DNA from: an uncultured Candidatus Actinomarina sp.
Lineage (GTDB): Bacteria; Actinomycetota; Acidimicrobiia; Actinomarinales; Actinomarinaceae
Direction of reading: 5' to 3'
Assembly (NCBI GenBank): GCA_902580215.1
Contig: CACHJT010000001.1
Location: forward strand, 1 to 41,774
Length of the DNA: 41,774 nucleotides
Shown here: positions 34,488 to 41,774 of the stretch, piece by piece
Layout: each line of letters opens with the position of its first letter
How positions within the stretch are numbered: position 1 is the first letter of the stretch
Position numbers and translations under genes: made by a program
The notes under the pieces: model-generated
Told to the model about the DNA's origin: nothing
The model's input: only the letters and a program-made list of their open reading frames with translations
Database searches by the model: none

Positions 34488-35575
34488 AAGTTATATACTT
34501 CTAATATTTTAGGAAATACATTTTTAATGTCATATATTTCTAATACTTTTTTCAAATTGTGAATTTTCTCATTAATTACTTCTTCATTGTTTAAATCTTT
34601 AGAGGCTTCTAAAATACATTGTTTTAAATCATCTGTATTGTTAAATAAATATCCGTTTTCACCATTAATAAACTGATTCATTGGTTCAACATTTCTTGTA
34701 ATACACATCTTTTGATAACTCATGGCTTCTAATAAGACTAATCCAAGACCTTCAGAATAAGATGGAAAAACGAATATATCAATATTCTCAAAAAATTTTG
34801 ATTGATCTTCTACATACCCAAGGAATTTTGACCTATTTAAAACATTTTCATTCATTTTTTGTTTTAAAAAATTTATATAATTTTCTGTTCCAAAGCCTCC
34901 TATTGATAAATTGAAATCTAAATCTACTTCATTTAAAGATTCAATAAGATCTTCTATACCTTTATTTTTATTTAATCTTCCCAAAAAACCAATATTGATT
35001 GAAGAATTCAAATCAACTGATTTATAACTTTTTAAAGAAATCCAATAATTTATTACGTGTGGTTTAATAAGCTTCGTATGACTATCTAGCCATGACTCTA
35101 CTTCATTGGAAATTACAATTACTTCGTCTGCAGTATTCCAAGACTTTACTAACTTTTTAAAAAAGTATAATTTAAATTTTTTTTGGATATTGTTATCTAG
35201 ATAAGAATCGTATTTACCGTGAATAGATACAATCCATTTAAATAGATTGTCTGAAAATAAATATTTTTTTAAAAGATAAACCATAAAATCACTTCTTGGT
35301 TGATGTGAGTGGATTACGTCATAAGAATTATTTCTTATTATTTTTTGAAGTTTTATGTAGGAAAATATATTGAACATACGAGGGCCTTTCAGTCTATAGA
35401 TTTTCCTACAAACACTAGATAGTTCCTTTTTAATTGATAATATATCAGAACTATCTTCACCAATAACAATTACATCCGTAATTAATCCTGTGGTGGATTG
35501 TGCTTTAACTAACTCAAGTAAATGACTTTCTGCACCACCCCTATTTAATGAATTTATTACGTGTGCAATTCTCAT
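34484..35575 (-). CDS. Glycosyltransferase family 4
   Basis: This 363-aa GT-B enzyme starts '[18 protein letters not shown]', the GT4 motif with the GGAE loop that contacts donor or acceptor. It has '[19 protein letters not shown]' and a clear E-X7-E site in '[12 protein letters not shown]'. It lies next to a DUF1015-type gene, serC and a flippase, so it belongs to a second small envelope block upstream of leuS. Its 3' end overlaps the leuS start (ATGA). Donor and acceptor are unknown. Confidence 0.87.
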   Translation of the reverse strand: MRIAHVINSLNRGGAESHLLELVKAQSTTGLITDVIVIGEDSSDILSIKKELSSVCRKIYRLKGPRMFNIFSYIKLQKIIRNNSYDVIHSHQPRSDFMVYLLKKYLFSDNLFKWIVSIHGKYDSYLDNNIQKKFKLYFFKKLVKSWNTADEVIVISNEVESWLDSHTKLIKPHVINYWISLKSYKSVDLNSSINIGFLGRLNKNKGIEDLIESLNEVDLDFNLSIGGFGTENYINFLKQKMNENVLNRSKFLGYVEDQSKFFENIDIFVFPSYSEGLGLVLLEAMSYQKMCITRNVEPMNQFINGENGYLFNNTDDLKQCILEASKDLNNEEVINEKIHNLKKVLEIYDIKNVFPKILEVYNL

Positions 35576-36232
35576 TTAAATCCTTGGGGTAATCCAGGTT
35601 GATTTTGGAGGTAGCAAATGGTTAACATTTAATAAATCGTTTGGATTTAAAGGTGTGAATTTAATTAATTTTGAAGAGTCCTCTTTATTATCAAGAATTG
35701 GTGTAATTATCTCGTTATCTTGTAAAGTTTTTTTAAAGTTATATAGTTCAGAAATATTTGATATATTATTGTTTACATACATTTCATTACTGAAAGTAAT
35801 TCCAATGGTTCCCTGATTTGAATTACTATACCCTTCATCATGTAAAAAATTTAAAAATTCGTCTGTATCAAGATTGATATTAAAAAGATAAGATTCGATC
35901 TTTACATCTTTGAAATTTACCAATATACACCTCAATTTATCAATTAAATTTTGTCGATTTGCATACTTCCACCTGTGATGTCCATCAAGAAGTATAAGTT
36001 TTTCTGTTTCGAATGATTCTGAAACGTTGTCCAAAATTACATCTGGATACAAAGATAGAACGATAGGCTCAAAATTGATAACATCCACACCTGCCTGTAT
36101 TTCATTCTTAACAATAGTTTCTTCGTGAAGCTTTATTTGGTCAATTTCACTATTGAAATGTGAAAGATCAGATAGAAATCCAATAACGTTGTCAGACTTA
36201 AAATGATATTTTTCAATATTTGTAAATTTCAA
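35576..36232 (-). CDS. DUF1015-type protein (short form), partner of serC
   Basis: This 218-aa protein has three features of the DUF1015 family: an HEET block near residue 36, the DGHHRW motif (Asp83, Gly84, His85, His86, Arg87), and the C-terminal 'LPPKSTWITPRI' (206-218). Full DUF1015 proteins are about 400 aa, so this is a strongly shortened form missing part of the middle. DGHHR is also the active-site motif of ParB-fold proteins such as archaeal SerK, which phosphorylates free serine. That is suggestive because it overlaps serC (TTGA) directly. The start is a TTG. No enzymatic activity is known for this short form, so the function is inference. Confidence 0.65.
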   Translation of the reverse strand: MKFTNIEKYHFKSDNVIGFLSDLSHFNSEIDQIKLHEETIVKNEIQAGVDVINFEPIVLSLYPDVILDNVSESFETEKLILLDGHHRWKYANRQNLIDKLRCILVNFKDVKIESYLFNINLDTDEFLNFLHDEGYSNSNQGTIGITFSNEMYVNNNISNISELYNFKKTLQDNEIITPILDNKEDSSKLIKFTPLNPNDLLNVNHLLPPKSTWITPRI

Positions 36233-37305
36233 TTACTTAACTCACTAATATAATTTTTGAAAAATTTCATAAAGAATTTAAACATATCTTCATCAACGCT
36301 GTTAAATAAGCTAACTCTAATTCCACCAACGCTTCTGTGACCATTTATTCCAATAATTCCAATATCTTTTGCTGCATCTACAAATTTTTTATTTTGCCCA
36401 TCTTTTAAAAAGTTAAAAACAACATTAGATTTACTTCTATATTTTTTATCTACATTACAACTTAAAACATTAGAATTTTCATCAATAAAGTCATAAATCT
36501 CCTTAGATTGTTTGATTGATTTATTTTGAAAATAATCAACACCCCCCATTTCAAGCATCCAATTAGTCACAAGATTAAGAACATAAATTGAAAATGTTGG
36601 CGGTGTATTCAAAACAGAATTTGATTTTGTTAATAAATTTAAATTTAAATATTTTGGATTATCAGTTTCAATTAAAAAATCATCTTTTGCAAAGCAAATT
36701 GTCACTCCTGGTATGCCCATATTTTTTTGAGCGCCTGCGTATACATAGCTAAGATTATCAAAGTTAAAATTGTAGGAACCTAAATCTGAAGACATATCAA
36801 TAATCAAATTTCCATGATTCATGGAATTGAAATCCTGAATTTGAATACCTTCTATTGTTTCATTAGATGTCATATGTAGATAATCTGTATTTTGAAACCC
36901 TGTGTATTCTTTTTGTAAATAATGTTCTAAATCGTTTTTGTTTGCCTCAATAATTTCAACATTATTTAAAATTTTAGAAAAATCTTCTGATGTTTTTTTT
37001 CCCCATGTACCTGTTACGAAACAACCAAGTTTACACCTTTCATCAATATTCATGGGAATCAAAGAGTTTTGAAAAGTTGCACCTCCTTGTAGCAATAAAA
37101 TATTTACATCATTAGAAAAATTGAATAGATTTAAAAAATTATCATTTATCTCATTTAGAATTTCATCAAATTCGTTACTTCTATGAGATATTTCAAGTAT
37201 AGATTTGCCAGTATTTTTGTAATGATTTATAGAATTTTCAACTCTATCTATAACACTCTGCGGAAGCTTAGATGGTCCTGGTGAGAAATTATATATGTTA
37301 TTCAA
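36229..37305 (-). CDS. serC: Phosphoserine aminotransferase
   Basis: This class V PLP aminotransferase makes 3-phosphoserine from 3-phosphohydroxypyruvate and glutamate. The 358-aa product has 'YNFSPGPSKLP' at the N-terminus, the phosphate-binding 'GGATFQN', the PLP lysine Lys194 in 'GAQKNMG' and the family C-terminal 'GHRSVGGIRVSLFN'. I start it at a TTG at 37305 because AGGGAG lies 7 bases before it and translation there gives the family's normal N-terminus. An upstream TTG at 37344 adds 13 unconserved residues. The gene overlaps the DUF1015-type gene by 4 bases. The serine route is set in an envelope-gene island. Confidence 0.92.
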   Translation of the reverse strand: MNNIYNFSPGPSKLPQSVIDRVENSINHYKNTGKSILEISHRSNEFDEILNEINDNFLNLFNFSNDVNILLLQGGATFQNSLIPMNIDERCKLGCFVTGTWGKKTSEDFSKILNNVEIIEANKNDLEHYLQKEYTGFQNTDYLHMTSNETIEGIQIQDFNSMNHGNLIIDMSSDLGSYNFNFDNLSYVYAGAQKNMGIPGVTICFAKDDFLIETDNPKYLNLNLLTKSNSVLNTPPTFSIYVLNLVTNWMLEMGGVDYFQNKSIKQSKEIYDFIDENSNVLSCNVDKKYRSKSNVVFNFLKDGQNKKFVDAAKDIGIIGINGHRSVGGIRVSLFNSVDEDMFKFFMKFFKNYISELSN

Positions 37306-37379
37306 ATGATTACTCCCTAATTTATATTTTAAACTTCTACTCAAATGATAACTAAGCTACTTGGAAAAATGTGAAAAAT

Positions 37380-38615
37380 TTAATTTTGCTCTGAGTACTT
37401 GTTAAATGCATAAAATTCATAAATTTTTTGTGCAACCATACTCAAAGATAATGCAATTGCTATACCAACAGCATCAAATTGATCAACAAAAAAGAATGAA
37501 GCAAGGATAAATACAAATAATGATATTAACCTACTTGCTGCATGGTATTGGATCAAGTTTGAAAATAAAAGTAGTTGTCGTATCCAAAAAGTATTCAGAT
37601 AAACTATAAAACCTATGGTCAAAACAAGCATTGGCTCATAGGCATCAAGAAAAGAACGCCCTGAAATAAGGTTTATCAAGTTTTCACCAAAATACACGTA
37701 TGGGATAATAATGATTGTTGAAAGAGGTAATAAAAAATTTTTAACAAGTTCAGAGAAGTTTACTCTTAAACTTTCTTTTGACAGTTGGTTTTGAACCAAA
37801 GGTGTTAAAACCGAAATGATAAATGTTATTGGTTCTACAAGTCGTTTTGCAATCCTAAAAATACCAACTGTTGATAGGTCTGTAAAATAGCCCAAAATCA
37901 CTAAATCGAAATGTTGTGGGACTATGCCTACAAGTTGATCTAACCTTTGTTTGAGAAAATCTGCTTTAAATTTTATAAAGTAATCCGATAAATTTTTTAA
38001 TGATACTTCTGAAATTCTAAAATAATTTCTGCAAATAAAAAAACCAAAACAACCGTAAACAGTTGAGAAAACTGCTTGTCCTATAAAATAATTATCTACA
38101 CTTGCATTTATACTAAACAAAATGAGAATTGTAATAAACCTCATTAAATTTGAAACTGTATCTACTAAAGCAAATTTTTTAAACTGACCATTAAAAGTTA
38201 ATACTGCTTTTGAACTCTCTGAAAGGGTTTGAAATATTCTACAAATCAACAATATATTAAGTGCGAAACTCATACTGTAGTTTCCAAATAGTGAGTTAAG
38301 TTCAGATTGAAATAATACTAAACAAATCAAATAGCAAACAAAACCAATAAATAAGTCGTATATAAGAGAAAGTGTAAACATACTTTCTCCATATTTTTTT
38401 AACATCAGTAAAGTCACATCACTATTTCTAGCATGAAGTGTCCTAAAAATTATTGCGATTAGTGCTAAAACTAATACTGCCTGACCATAACTTGTAGTGC
38501 CCAAACCTCTGGTAACAATACCAACTTGAACAAAAAGAATAACAATAATTAGAAGTTGAGAAGAAGCCAGTTCTTTTATTTCAAAGAGTAAAGTTTTTAA
38601 ATACTTAAAATTCAT
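37380..38615 (-). CDS. Polysaccharide flippase-like membrane protein (MOP superfamily)
   Basis: This 411-aa polytopic membrane protein has about 12 helices and the Wzx-like layout: an N-terminal helix followed by 'TRGLGTTSYGQAV', a central 'FDLVILGYFTDLSTVGIFRIAKR' block and a C-terminal helical half. Those motifs are shared with oligosaccharide flippases. It is the second flippase of the window besides the gene cut at the left edge. It is the first gene after tRNA-Ala on the same strand, with only 9 bases between them, and probably moves a lipid-linked glycan built by the nearby GT4. Confidence 0.82.
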   Translation of the reverse strand: MNFKYLKTLLFEIKELASSQLLIIVILFVQVGIVTRGLGTTSYGQAVLVLALIAIIFRTLHARNSDVTLLMLKKYGESMFTLSLIYDLFIGFVCYLICLVLFQSELNSLFGNYSMSFALNILLICRIFQTLSESSKAVLTFNGQFKKFALVDTVSNLMRFITILILFSINASVDNYFIGQAVFSTVYGCFGFFICRNYFRISEVSLKNLSDYFIKFKADFLKQRLDQLVGIVPQHFDLVILGYFTDLSTVGIFRIAKRLVEPITFIISVLTPLVQNQLSKESLRVNFSELVKNFLLPLSTIIIIPYVYFGENLINLISGRSFLDAYEPMLVLTIGFIVYLNTFWIRQLLLFSNLIQYHAASRLISLFVFILASFFFVDQFDAVGIAIALSLSMVAQKIYEFYAFNKYSEQN

Positions 38616-38624
38616 CTAATTAAG

Positions 38625-38697
38625 TGGAGCTGAGGGGATTTGAACCCCTGACCCCCTGCATGCCATGCAGGTGCTCTGCCAGCTGAGCTACAGCCCC
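38625..38697 (-). tRNA. tRNA-Ala (GGC)
   Basis: A 73-base cloverleaf on the reverse strand has acceptor GGGGCTG with the G3-U70 wobble pair that marks tRNA-Ala. The anticodon loop ATGGCAT gives GGC, between CCTGC and GCAGG stems. Discriminator A73 is present and the 3' CCA is not encoded. It lies 10 bases after rsfS. Confidence 0.96.
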
Positions 38698-38707
38698 TAA
38701 ATTTTTT

Positions 38708-39061
38708 TTATCCGTAATGATAAAGGGTTTCACTATCAAAATATATATCTTCAATATTGTAATACTCTCTGGATTCTTCAGTAAATATTTGAATTAATAC
38801 ACCTTTTGCACTTATTAGTAACCAATTTGAGTTTTCACCCTCATAAGTAAATTCTTTTATCTTTAAATTTTTTCTTATATTTTTAATAATTGCAATCATT
38901 TGGACTAAAGAGTTTGCAGTACAAATAATTACACTGTCATGAAACTGATCTGATTTTAGTTTTAATACTTTTATGTTTGTTAATTTTTGAGTAAGGAGAA
39001 GATCAACAAATGAATCAATAAAAAAGTTATTTTCTTCTGATATAGCGCTAATTCGATTCAC
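38708..39061 (-). CDS. rsfS: Ribosomal silencing factor RsfS (Iojap/YbeB)
   Basis: RsfS binds ribosomal protein uL14 and blocks subunit joining in stationary phase. The 117-aa protein has the family order: 'DSVIICTANSLVQMIAI' for the usual 'D.fVI..g.s..q..AI', then 'NWLLISAKGVLIQIF' and 'REYYNIEDIYFD' for the usual 'W.liD.g..vvH.F..e.R.yY.Le.lW'. The aspartate and histidine of that middle block are Ser and Gln here. It starts with GTG, and a TAACAT box 8 bases before it indicates a leaderless message. nadD, its frequent neighbour, lies just beyond the small channel gene. Confidence 0.88.
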   Translation of the reverse strand: MNRISAISEENNFFIDSFVDLLLTQKLTNIKVLKLKSDQFHDSVIICTANSLVQMIAIIKNIRKNLKIKEFTYEGENSNWLLISAKGVLIQIFTEESREYYNIEDIYFDSETLYHYG

Positions 39062-39069
39062 TTATAAAT

Positions 39070-39075
39070 ATGTTA
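39070..39075 (-). promoter_or_regulatory. Candidate -10 box for rsfS and tRNA-Ala
   Basis: TAACAT (in GGTAACAT) on the reverse strand ends 8 bases before the rsfS GTG. It repeats the ugd arrangement at 14244-14249 exactly in box and spacing. Confidence 0.45.
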
Positions 39076-39118
39076 CCATGAAAAAATAAACACACTATTC
39101 TTAAATATAAGGGTTAAT

Positions 39119-39577
39119 TTGAATAGAATAAAAAACTTACTTAGTTTACTTGAGAGAGTATTTAACAGTCGAAGACTGAGGACAATACTGGGTGTTTTAT
39201 TAGTCTGTATTGTAAGTTTTGGCTACATTTTTTACTTGGCGGAACCTCAAATTAAAACTTTTGGAGATGGAATTTGGTGGGCACTAGTTACTATCACCAC
39301 TGTAGGCTATGGTGACATAACACCGTTAACAACACTTGGTAGATTTGTAGCAGGTACTTTAATGTTTGTTGGGCTTGGATTAATTGCTACTGTTACAGCA
39401 ATTGTTTCTGCCAAATTCATATCAAATTATGTAGATCATCACACTAATGACGATGTTTTAGAAAAACTTGAAGAACTAGAAGCTGAAATTGAAAAACTTA
39501 AATCATTAGAAGAAGATGAACTTGAAAAACTCGATGAATTAGATTCAGAAATTCAAGATATAAAAGACAAATTTTAA
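39119..39577 (+). CDS. Small K+-channel-like membrane protein (2TM, coiled-coil tail)
   Basis: This 152-aa protein has one helix at about 22-42, a pore loop with the potassium selectivity filter TVGYGD (61-66), a second helix at about 76-100, and a highly charged tail (112-152) rich in Glu, Lys and Leu that looks like a coiled coil. This is the simplest ion-channel (ion_trans_2, PF07885) layout without an RCK ligand-binding domain. Four chains would make one pore, and the tail may hold the tetramer together. The start is a TTG with AAGGG 5 bases upstream. Its end overlaps the convergent nadD gene by 4 bases. Confidence 0.9.
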   Translation: MNRIKNLLSLLERVFNSRRLRTILGVLLVCIVSFGYIFYLAEPQIKTFGDGIWWALVTITTVGYGDITPLTTLGRFVAGTLMFVGLGLIATVTAIVSAKFISNYVDHHTNDDVLEKLEELEAEIEKLKSLEEDELEKLDELDSEIQDIKDKF

Positions 39578-40140
39578 TAAAGACTGTTTTTCTTAATATA
39601 TTGTATTATTTTTAATGAAATTTCCTCTTCATTGAATAAATTGTCTTTAAGTTTAGTTCTTAAAGAAGTAGAGCTTAAATCTAATTTTTCACCATCAATC
39701 AATTCATAATCGAAGGGAAAGTTTTCATTCAAATTATTTACGCTGTCTTCTTTTCTTAAAGCAATCAAAAAATTAGTAAGTTCTGATAATTTTTTATAAT
39801 TATTCCAAGTTTTAATATTCATAGCTGTGTCAGACCCAAGAATGAAATATAAATTATCTTTCTTATGATTTAATTTAGTAAGTGTATCGAAAGTATAAGA
39901 AGGAATATCTTCAGATTTTTCAATATCACTAATTTCAAATTTATTTGAACCCTCAATAAGAATTTTTGTCATTTCAAATCTGTGAATAAATGATGTAGCA
40001 TATTTTTTTTGCCATGGATTTCCAGAAGGTATGAAAAGAACTTTATCTAAATCAAATTGTTTAATAGCCCTTTCAGCGATTTGAAGATGTGCTTTATGAG
40101 GAGGGTCGAAAGTACCACCAAGAATTCCTATCTTCATCAT
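39574..40140 (-). CDS. nadD: Nicotinate-nucleotide adenylyltransferase
   Basis: NadD transfers AMP from ATP to nicotinate mononucleotide in NAD synthesis. The 188-aa protein has the nucleotidyltransferase motif GGTFDPPHKAH at 8-18, 'FIPSGNPWQKK', 'YFILGSDTAMNI' and the C-terminal 'SSTSLRTKL' with the second nucleotide-binding motif. The start ATG at 40140 overlaps the VWA gene stop (ATGA). It is near rsfS, a common arrangement, but here a channel gene on the other strand lies between. Confidence 0.95.
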   Translation of the reverse strand: MMKIGILGGTFDPPHKAHLQIAERAIKQFDLDKVLFIPSGNPWQKKYATSFIHRFEMTKILIEGSNKFEISDIEKSEDIPSYTFDTLTKLNHKKDNLYFILGSDTAMNIKTWNNYKKLSELTNFLIALRKEDSVNNLNENFPFDYELIDGEKLDLSSTSLRTKLKDNLFNEEEISLKIIQYIKKNSLY

Positions 40141-41486
40141 TTAATTACCTTTTTAAAATTTATACTGTTTATAAAAGTTTTTAATTGTTCAAAATTCCTA
40201 ACTTCAGAATATTTCTTAGAGATTGACTGATAATGATGAAATTGACTATCACCTGTGTTCCAGTATTGGCTTCTTTCTGGATTCATCCAATAGATATTCT
40301 GAAACTTTTTTGATAGCTTATCAATTGTTTCTGTGTTTATTGGTCTGTAATTATTTCTCGCATCTCCAATTACAATAAGAGTGTTAAAACTCGAACTACT
40401 AATTATTTTCTCATCTAATAAATCTTTAAACGACTTGTCATAATCAGAATGTCCATCAACATGAACGTATTTATTCCAATTTGTAAGAATTTTATTTATG
40501 TTATTAAATTTTAAATTTTTTAATTCTTTTGTAATGTCTGTGATTCCATCAATAAATACGAACGCGTGTACAGATCTAAACCGTTGGACTACTCCAAAAA
40601 GCAAAGTAAGCCCAAACAAAGAATAAAGAGCCATTGAACCGCTGATGTCACATAAAAGAATTAACCTAGGTTTCTTTTTTATCTTAGGTTTTAAAACGAT
40701 ATCGTAAAGACTTCCGCCATTTTTTAGAGATTTACGAATAGTTTTTCTAAATAATAACTTACCTTTAGAAGCAGATTTTGTATATTTTACAAACTTGTTT
40801 GCCAAGATTAGTCCGAGGTTTTTTGTCTCCTTAAGTAGCTTTCTTCTTTCTTCAGCGTCTGTAAATAAAAAATCTTTTTCATCTAGATTTTCTTTTGGAT
40901 TTAGCTCTGATGGTATGTAAGCGTCTTTAAATTGATTTCTTAGTTCTGAAACTCTTTCAAGTATGGATTGATTTAATTGACTAATAAAGTAATTTTTATT
41001 TTCTTCATTGATTATTTCATCTAATTCATTATCAAAATCAATATCAAAAAAACTAACTGAATCAAGAAAAGCAATGGAGTTCTGTAGCTGACCTAACCAA
41101 TAATTATTAGATACTGGTCTACTAAAATCTATATCTCCAAACTCTTTAATAATATCATCAGCAAGTTTTTGAAATCTTGAAAGTGAATCATCATTAAAAA
41201 AATCCTCAACTCTCTCATCTTTATAATCTAGTAAAAAATTAGATGGATCTTTATAGTCACCTACTAAAAAATTAAAATACTGATGAATAAGTTCTCTCAA
41301 TTTTTCTTTTTCTTCTCTATTGGAAGGAAGTAATGAATAAATAAAACTTATGTCTCTTTCAAAATTATCATGTTGTTCTTTTTGCAAAAATTTAATTAAA
41401 TTACTTATTCTTTCAGATGGAAATTTTAATAAATTCTCTGAACAGTAATGAGTAAAATTAATTAGCTCATTGGTTTTTATTTGCAT
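40137..41486 (-). CDS. CoxE-like VWA-domain protein
   Basis: This 449-aa protein has a helical N-terminal half of no clear family and a C-terminal von Willebrand A domain with the metal-ion site CDISGSM (Asp280, Ser282, Ser284). VWA-CoxE proteins work with MoxR-type ATPases as chaperones that activate metalloenzymes such as CO dehydrogenase. The gene following the edge of the window is the matching MoxR-type ATPase, and the two overlap by 20 bases. The client protein is not visible here. The Asp- and Ser-rich site is intact and the length fits the family. Confidence 0.86.
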   Translation of the reverse strand: MQIKTNELINFTHYCSENLLKFPSERISNLIKFLQKEQHDNFERDISFIYSLLPSNREEKEKLRELIHQYFNFLVGDYKDPSNFLLDYKDERVEDFFNDDSLSRFQKLADDIIKEFGDIDFSRPVSNNYWLGQLQNSIAFLDSVSFFDIDFDNELDEIINEENKNYFISQLNQSILERVSELRNQFKDAYIPSELNPKENLDEKDFLFTDAEERRKLLKETKNLGLILANKFVKYTKSASKGKLLFRKTIRKSLKNGGSLYDIVLKPKIKKKPRLILLCDISGSMALYSLFGLTLLFGVVQRFRSVHAFVFIDGITDITKELKNLKFNNINKILTNWNKYVHVDGHSDYDKSFKDLLDEKIISSSSFNTLIVIGDARNNYRPINTETIDKLSKKFQNIYWMNPERSQYWNTGDSQFHHYQSISKKYSEVRNFEQLKTFINSINFKKVIK

Positions 41487-41774
41487 TATCTTCTTTAATT
41501 TTATCTATATAAATTTTTTGGTCTTCAATGTCTTTAATAAGAATTCCGATGTTTGAATTTAAAGCTTCCTCATCATTTATATGATTGTATTTTACCCACT
41601 CAACTGATTCGATTAAAGAAGGGGGTTTGTTTAGACCAAGCGATCTTACAAAATTGCTAAATATAGAAAACTTTTTTGCTTTTTCTTCATCAATATTTTC
41701 GACATTGTTAAGAATTACTTTTGTTTCTATATCAACTGATGGGTAGTCAAGGTAAAAATACAAACATCTTCTTC
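41467..41774 (-). CDS. MoxR-type AAA+ ATPase, C-terminal end (runs off window)
   Basis: Only the last 102 codons or so are visible, reading in from the right edge. They begin 'RRCLYFYLDYPS', the MoxR-family sequence at the end of the AAA+ lid ('RRCLYHWIDYP' in homologues), and continue with 'KPPSLIESVEWV' as in 'KPPG.AE..DW'. In this arrangement the ATPase comes before the VWA partner, and the stop overlaps that gene's start. The Walker motifs lie outside the window. The C-terminal extension is acidic and lysine rich. Confidence 0.82.
   Translation of the reverse strand, partial: RRCLYFYLDYPSVDIETKVILNNVENIDEEKAKKFSIFSNFVRSLGLNKPPSLIESVEWVKYNHINDEEALNSNIGILIKDIEDQKIYIDKIKEDNANKNQ

Noticed and set aside
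37305-37344. Longer serC start at 37344
   Set aside because: The extra 13 residues are not conserved in SerC, and AGGGAG sits at the right distance from the TTG at 37305.
1-41774. CRISPR arrays, insertion sequences, prophage genes or rRNA
   Set aside because: I saw no regular direct repeats, transposase or integrase motifs, terminal inverted repeats, phage proteins or rRNA-like stretches.
1-41774. Intrinsic terminators
   Set aside because: T-runs are everywhere in this AT-rich DNA and no GC-rich hairpin followed by a T-run was convincing at any gene end.

Overview
The window is a compact, AT-rich bacterial chromosome segment with almost no intergenic space; no gap reaches 300 bases. Several features fit a Gram-positive, actinobacterium-like cell: an LCP (LytR-CpsA-Psr) envelope protein, an SCP2 protein, S-layer-homology-like repeats of the 'CPD..T' type common in Acidimicrobiia, and the housekeeping order dnaG-glyS-uppS-ybeY-pgpH-phoH-HIT-rsmE-lepA/rpsT/holA-leuS. 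Low GC, short proteins and extreme packing suggest a streamlined, probably marine lineage such as Actinomarinales. The taxonomy is inference; no rRNA gene is present.

Region 1 (1-18247) is a surface-polysaccharide locus. It holds a Wzx-type flippase cut by the left edge, a glutamine amidotransferase, a PglC-like monotopic initiating transferase, four GT4 glycosyltransferases and a non-hydrolysing UDP-GlcNAc 2-epimerase. It also has an RmlD-like SDR, an RmlC-like cupin, three further SDRs of the epimerase or decarboxylase type and a UDP-glucose to UDP-glucuronate to UDP-xylose route (ugd, uxs) with a UDP-galacturonate branch. A WecA-like polytopic initiating transferase, an RmlA-like nucleotidyltransferase and an LCP protein complete it.

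Region 2 (18208-20697) is one unusual gene: an O-antigen ligase/polymerase-type membrane protein whose extracellular catalytic loop carries about 440 extra residues, with SLH-like repeats followed by two beta-rich lectin-like segments. It converges on, and overlaps, the LCP gene. Together they look like the export, polymerisation and wall-attachment end of the pathway.

Region 3 (20714-34487) is housekeeping: tRNA-CAU (probably Ile2), an SCP2 protein, tRNA-Asn, then the long leftward block dnaG to lepA, divergent rpsT, and leftward holA and leuS. Genes often found in these blocks elsewhere (era, recO, hemW, hrcA, dnaJ, comEA, comEC) are absent.

Region 4 (34484-38615) returns to envelope and serine metabolism: a GT4 enzyme, a short DUF1015-type protein, serC and a second polysaccharide flippase. 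Region 5 (38625-41774) has tRNA-Ala, rsfS, a small K+-channel-like protein, nadD, a CoxE-like VWA protein and the end of a MoxR-type ATPase.

Two genome-wide habits stand out. All six convergent gene pairs overlap at their 3' ends. Many first-in-operon genes have a TANNNT box only 5-10 bases before the start codon, which suggests leaderless or near-leaderless transcripts. No CRISPR array, insertion sequence, rRNA or clear intrinsic terminator was seen.
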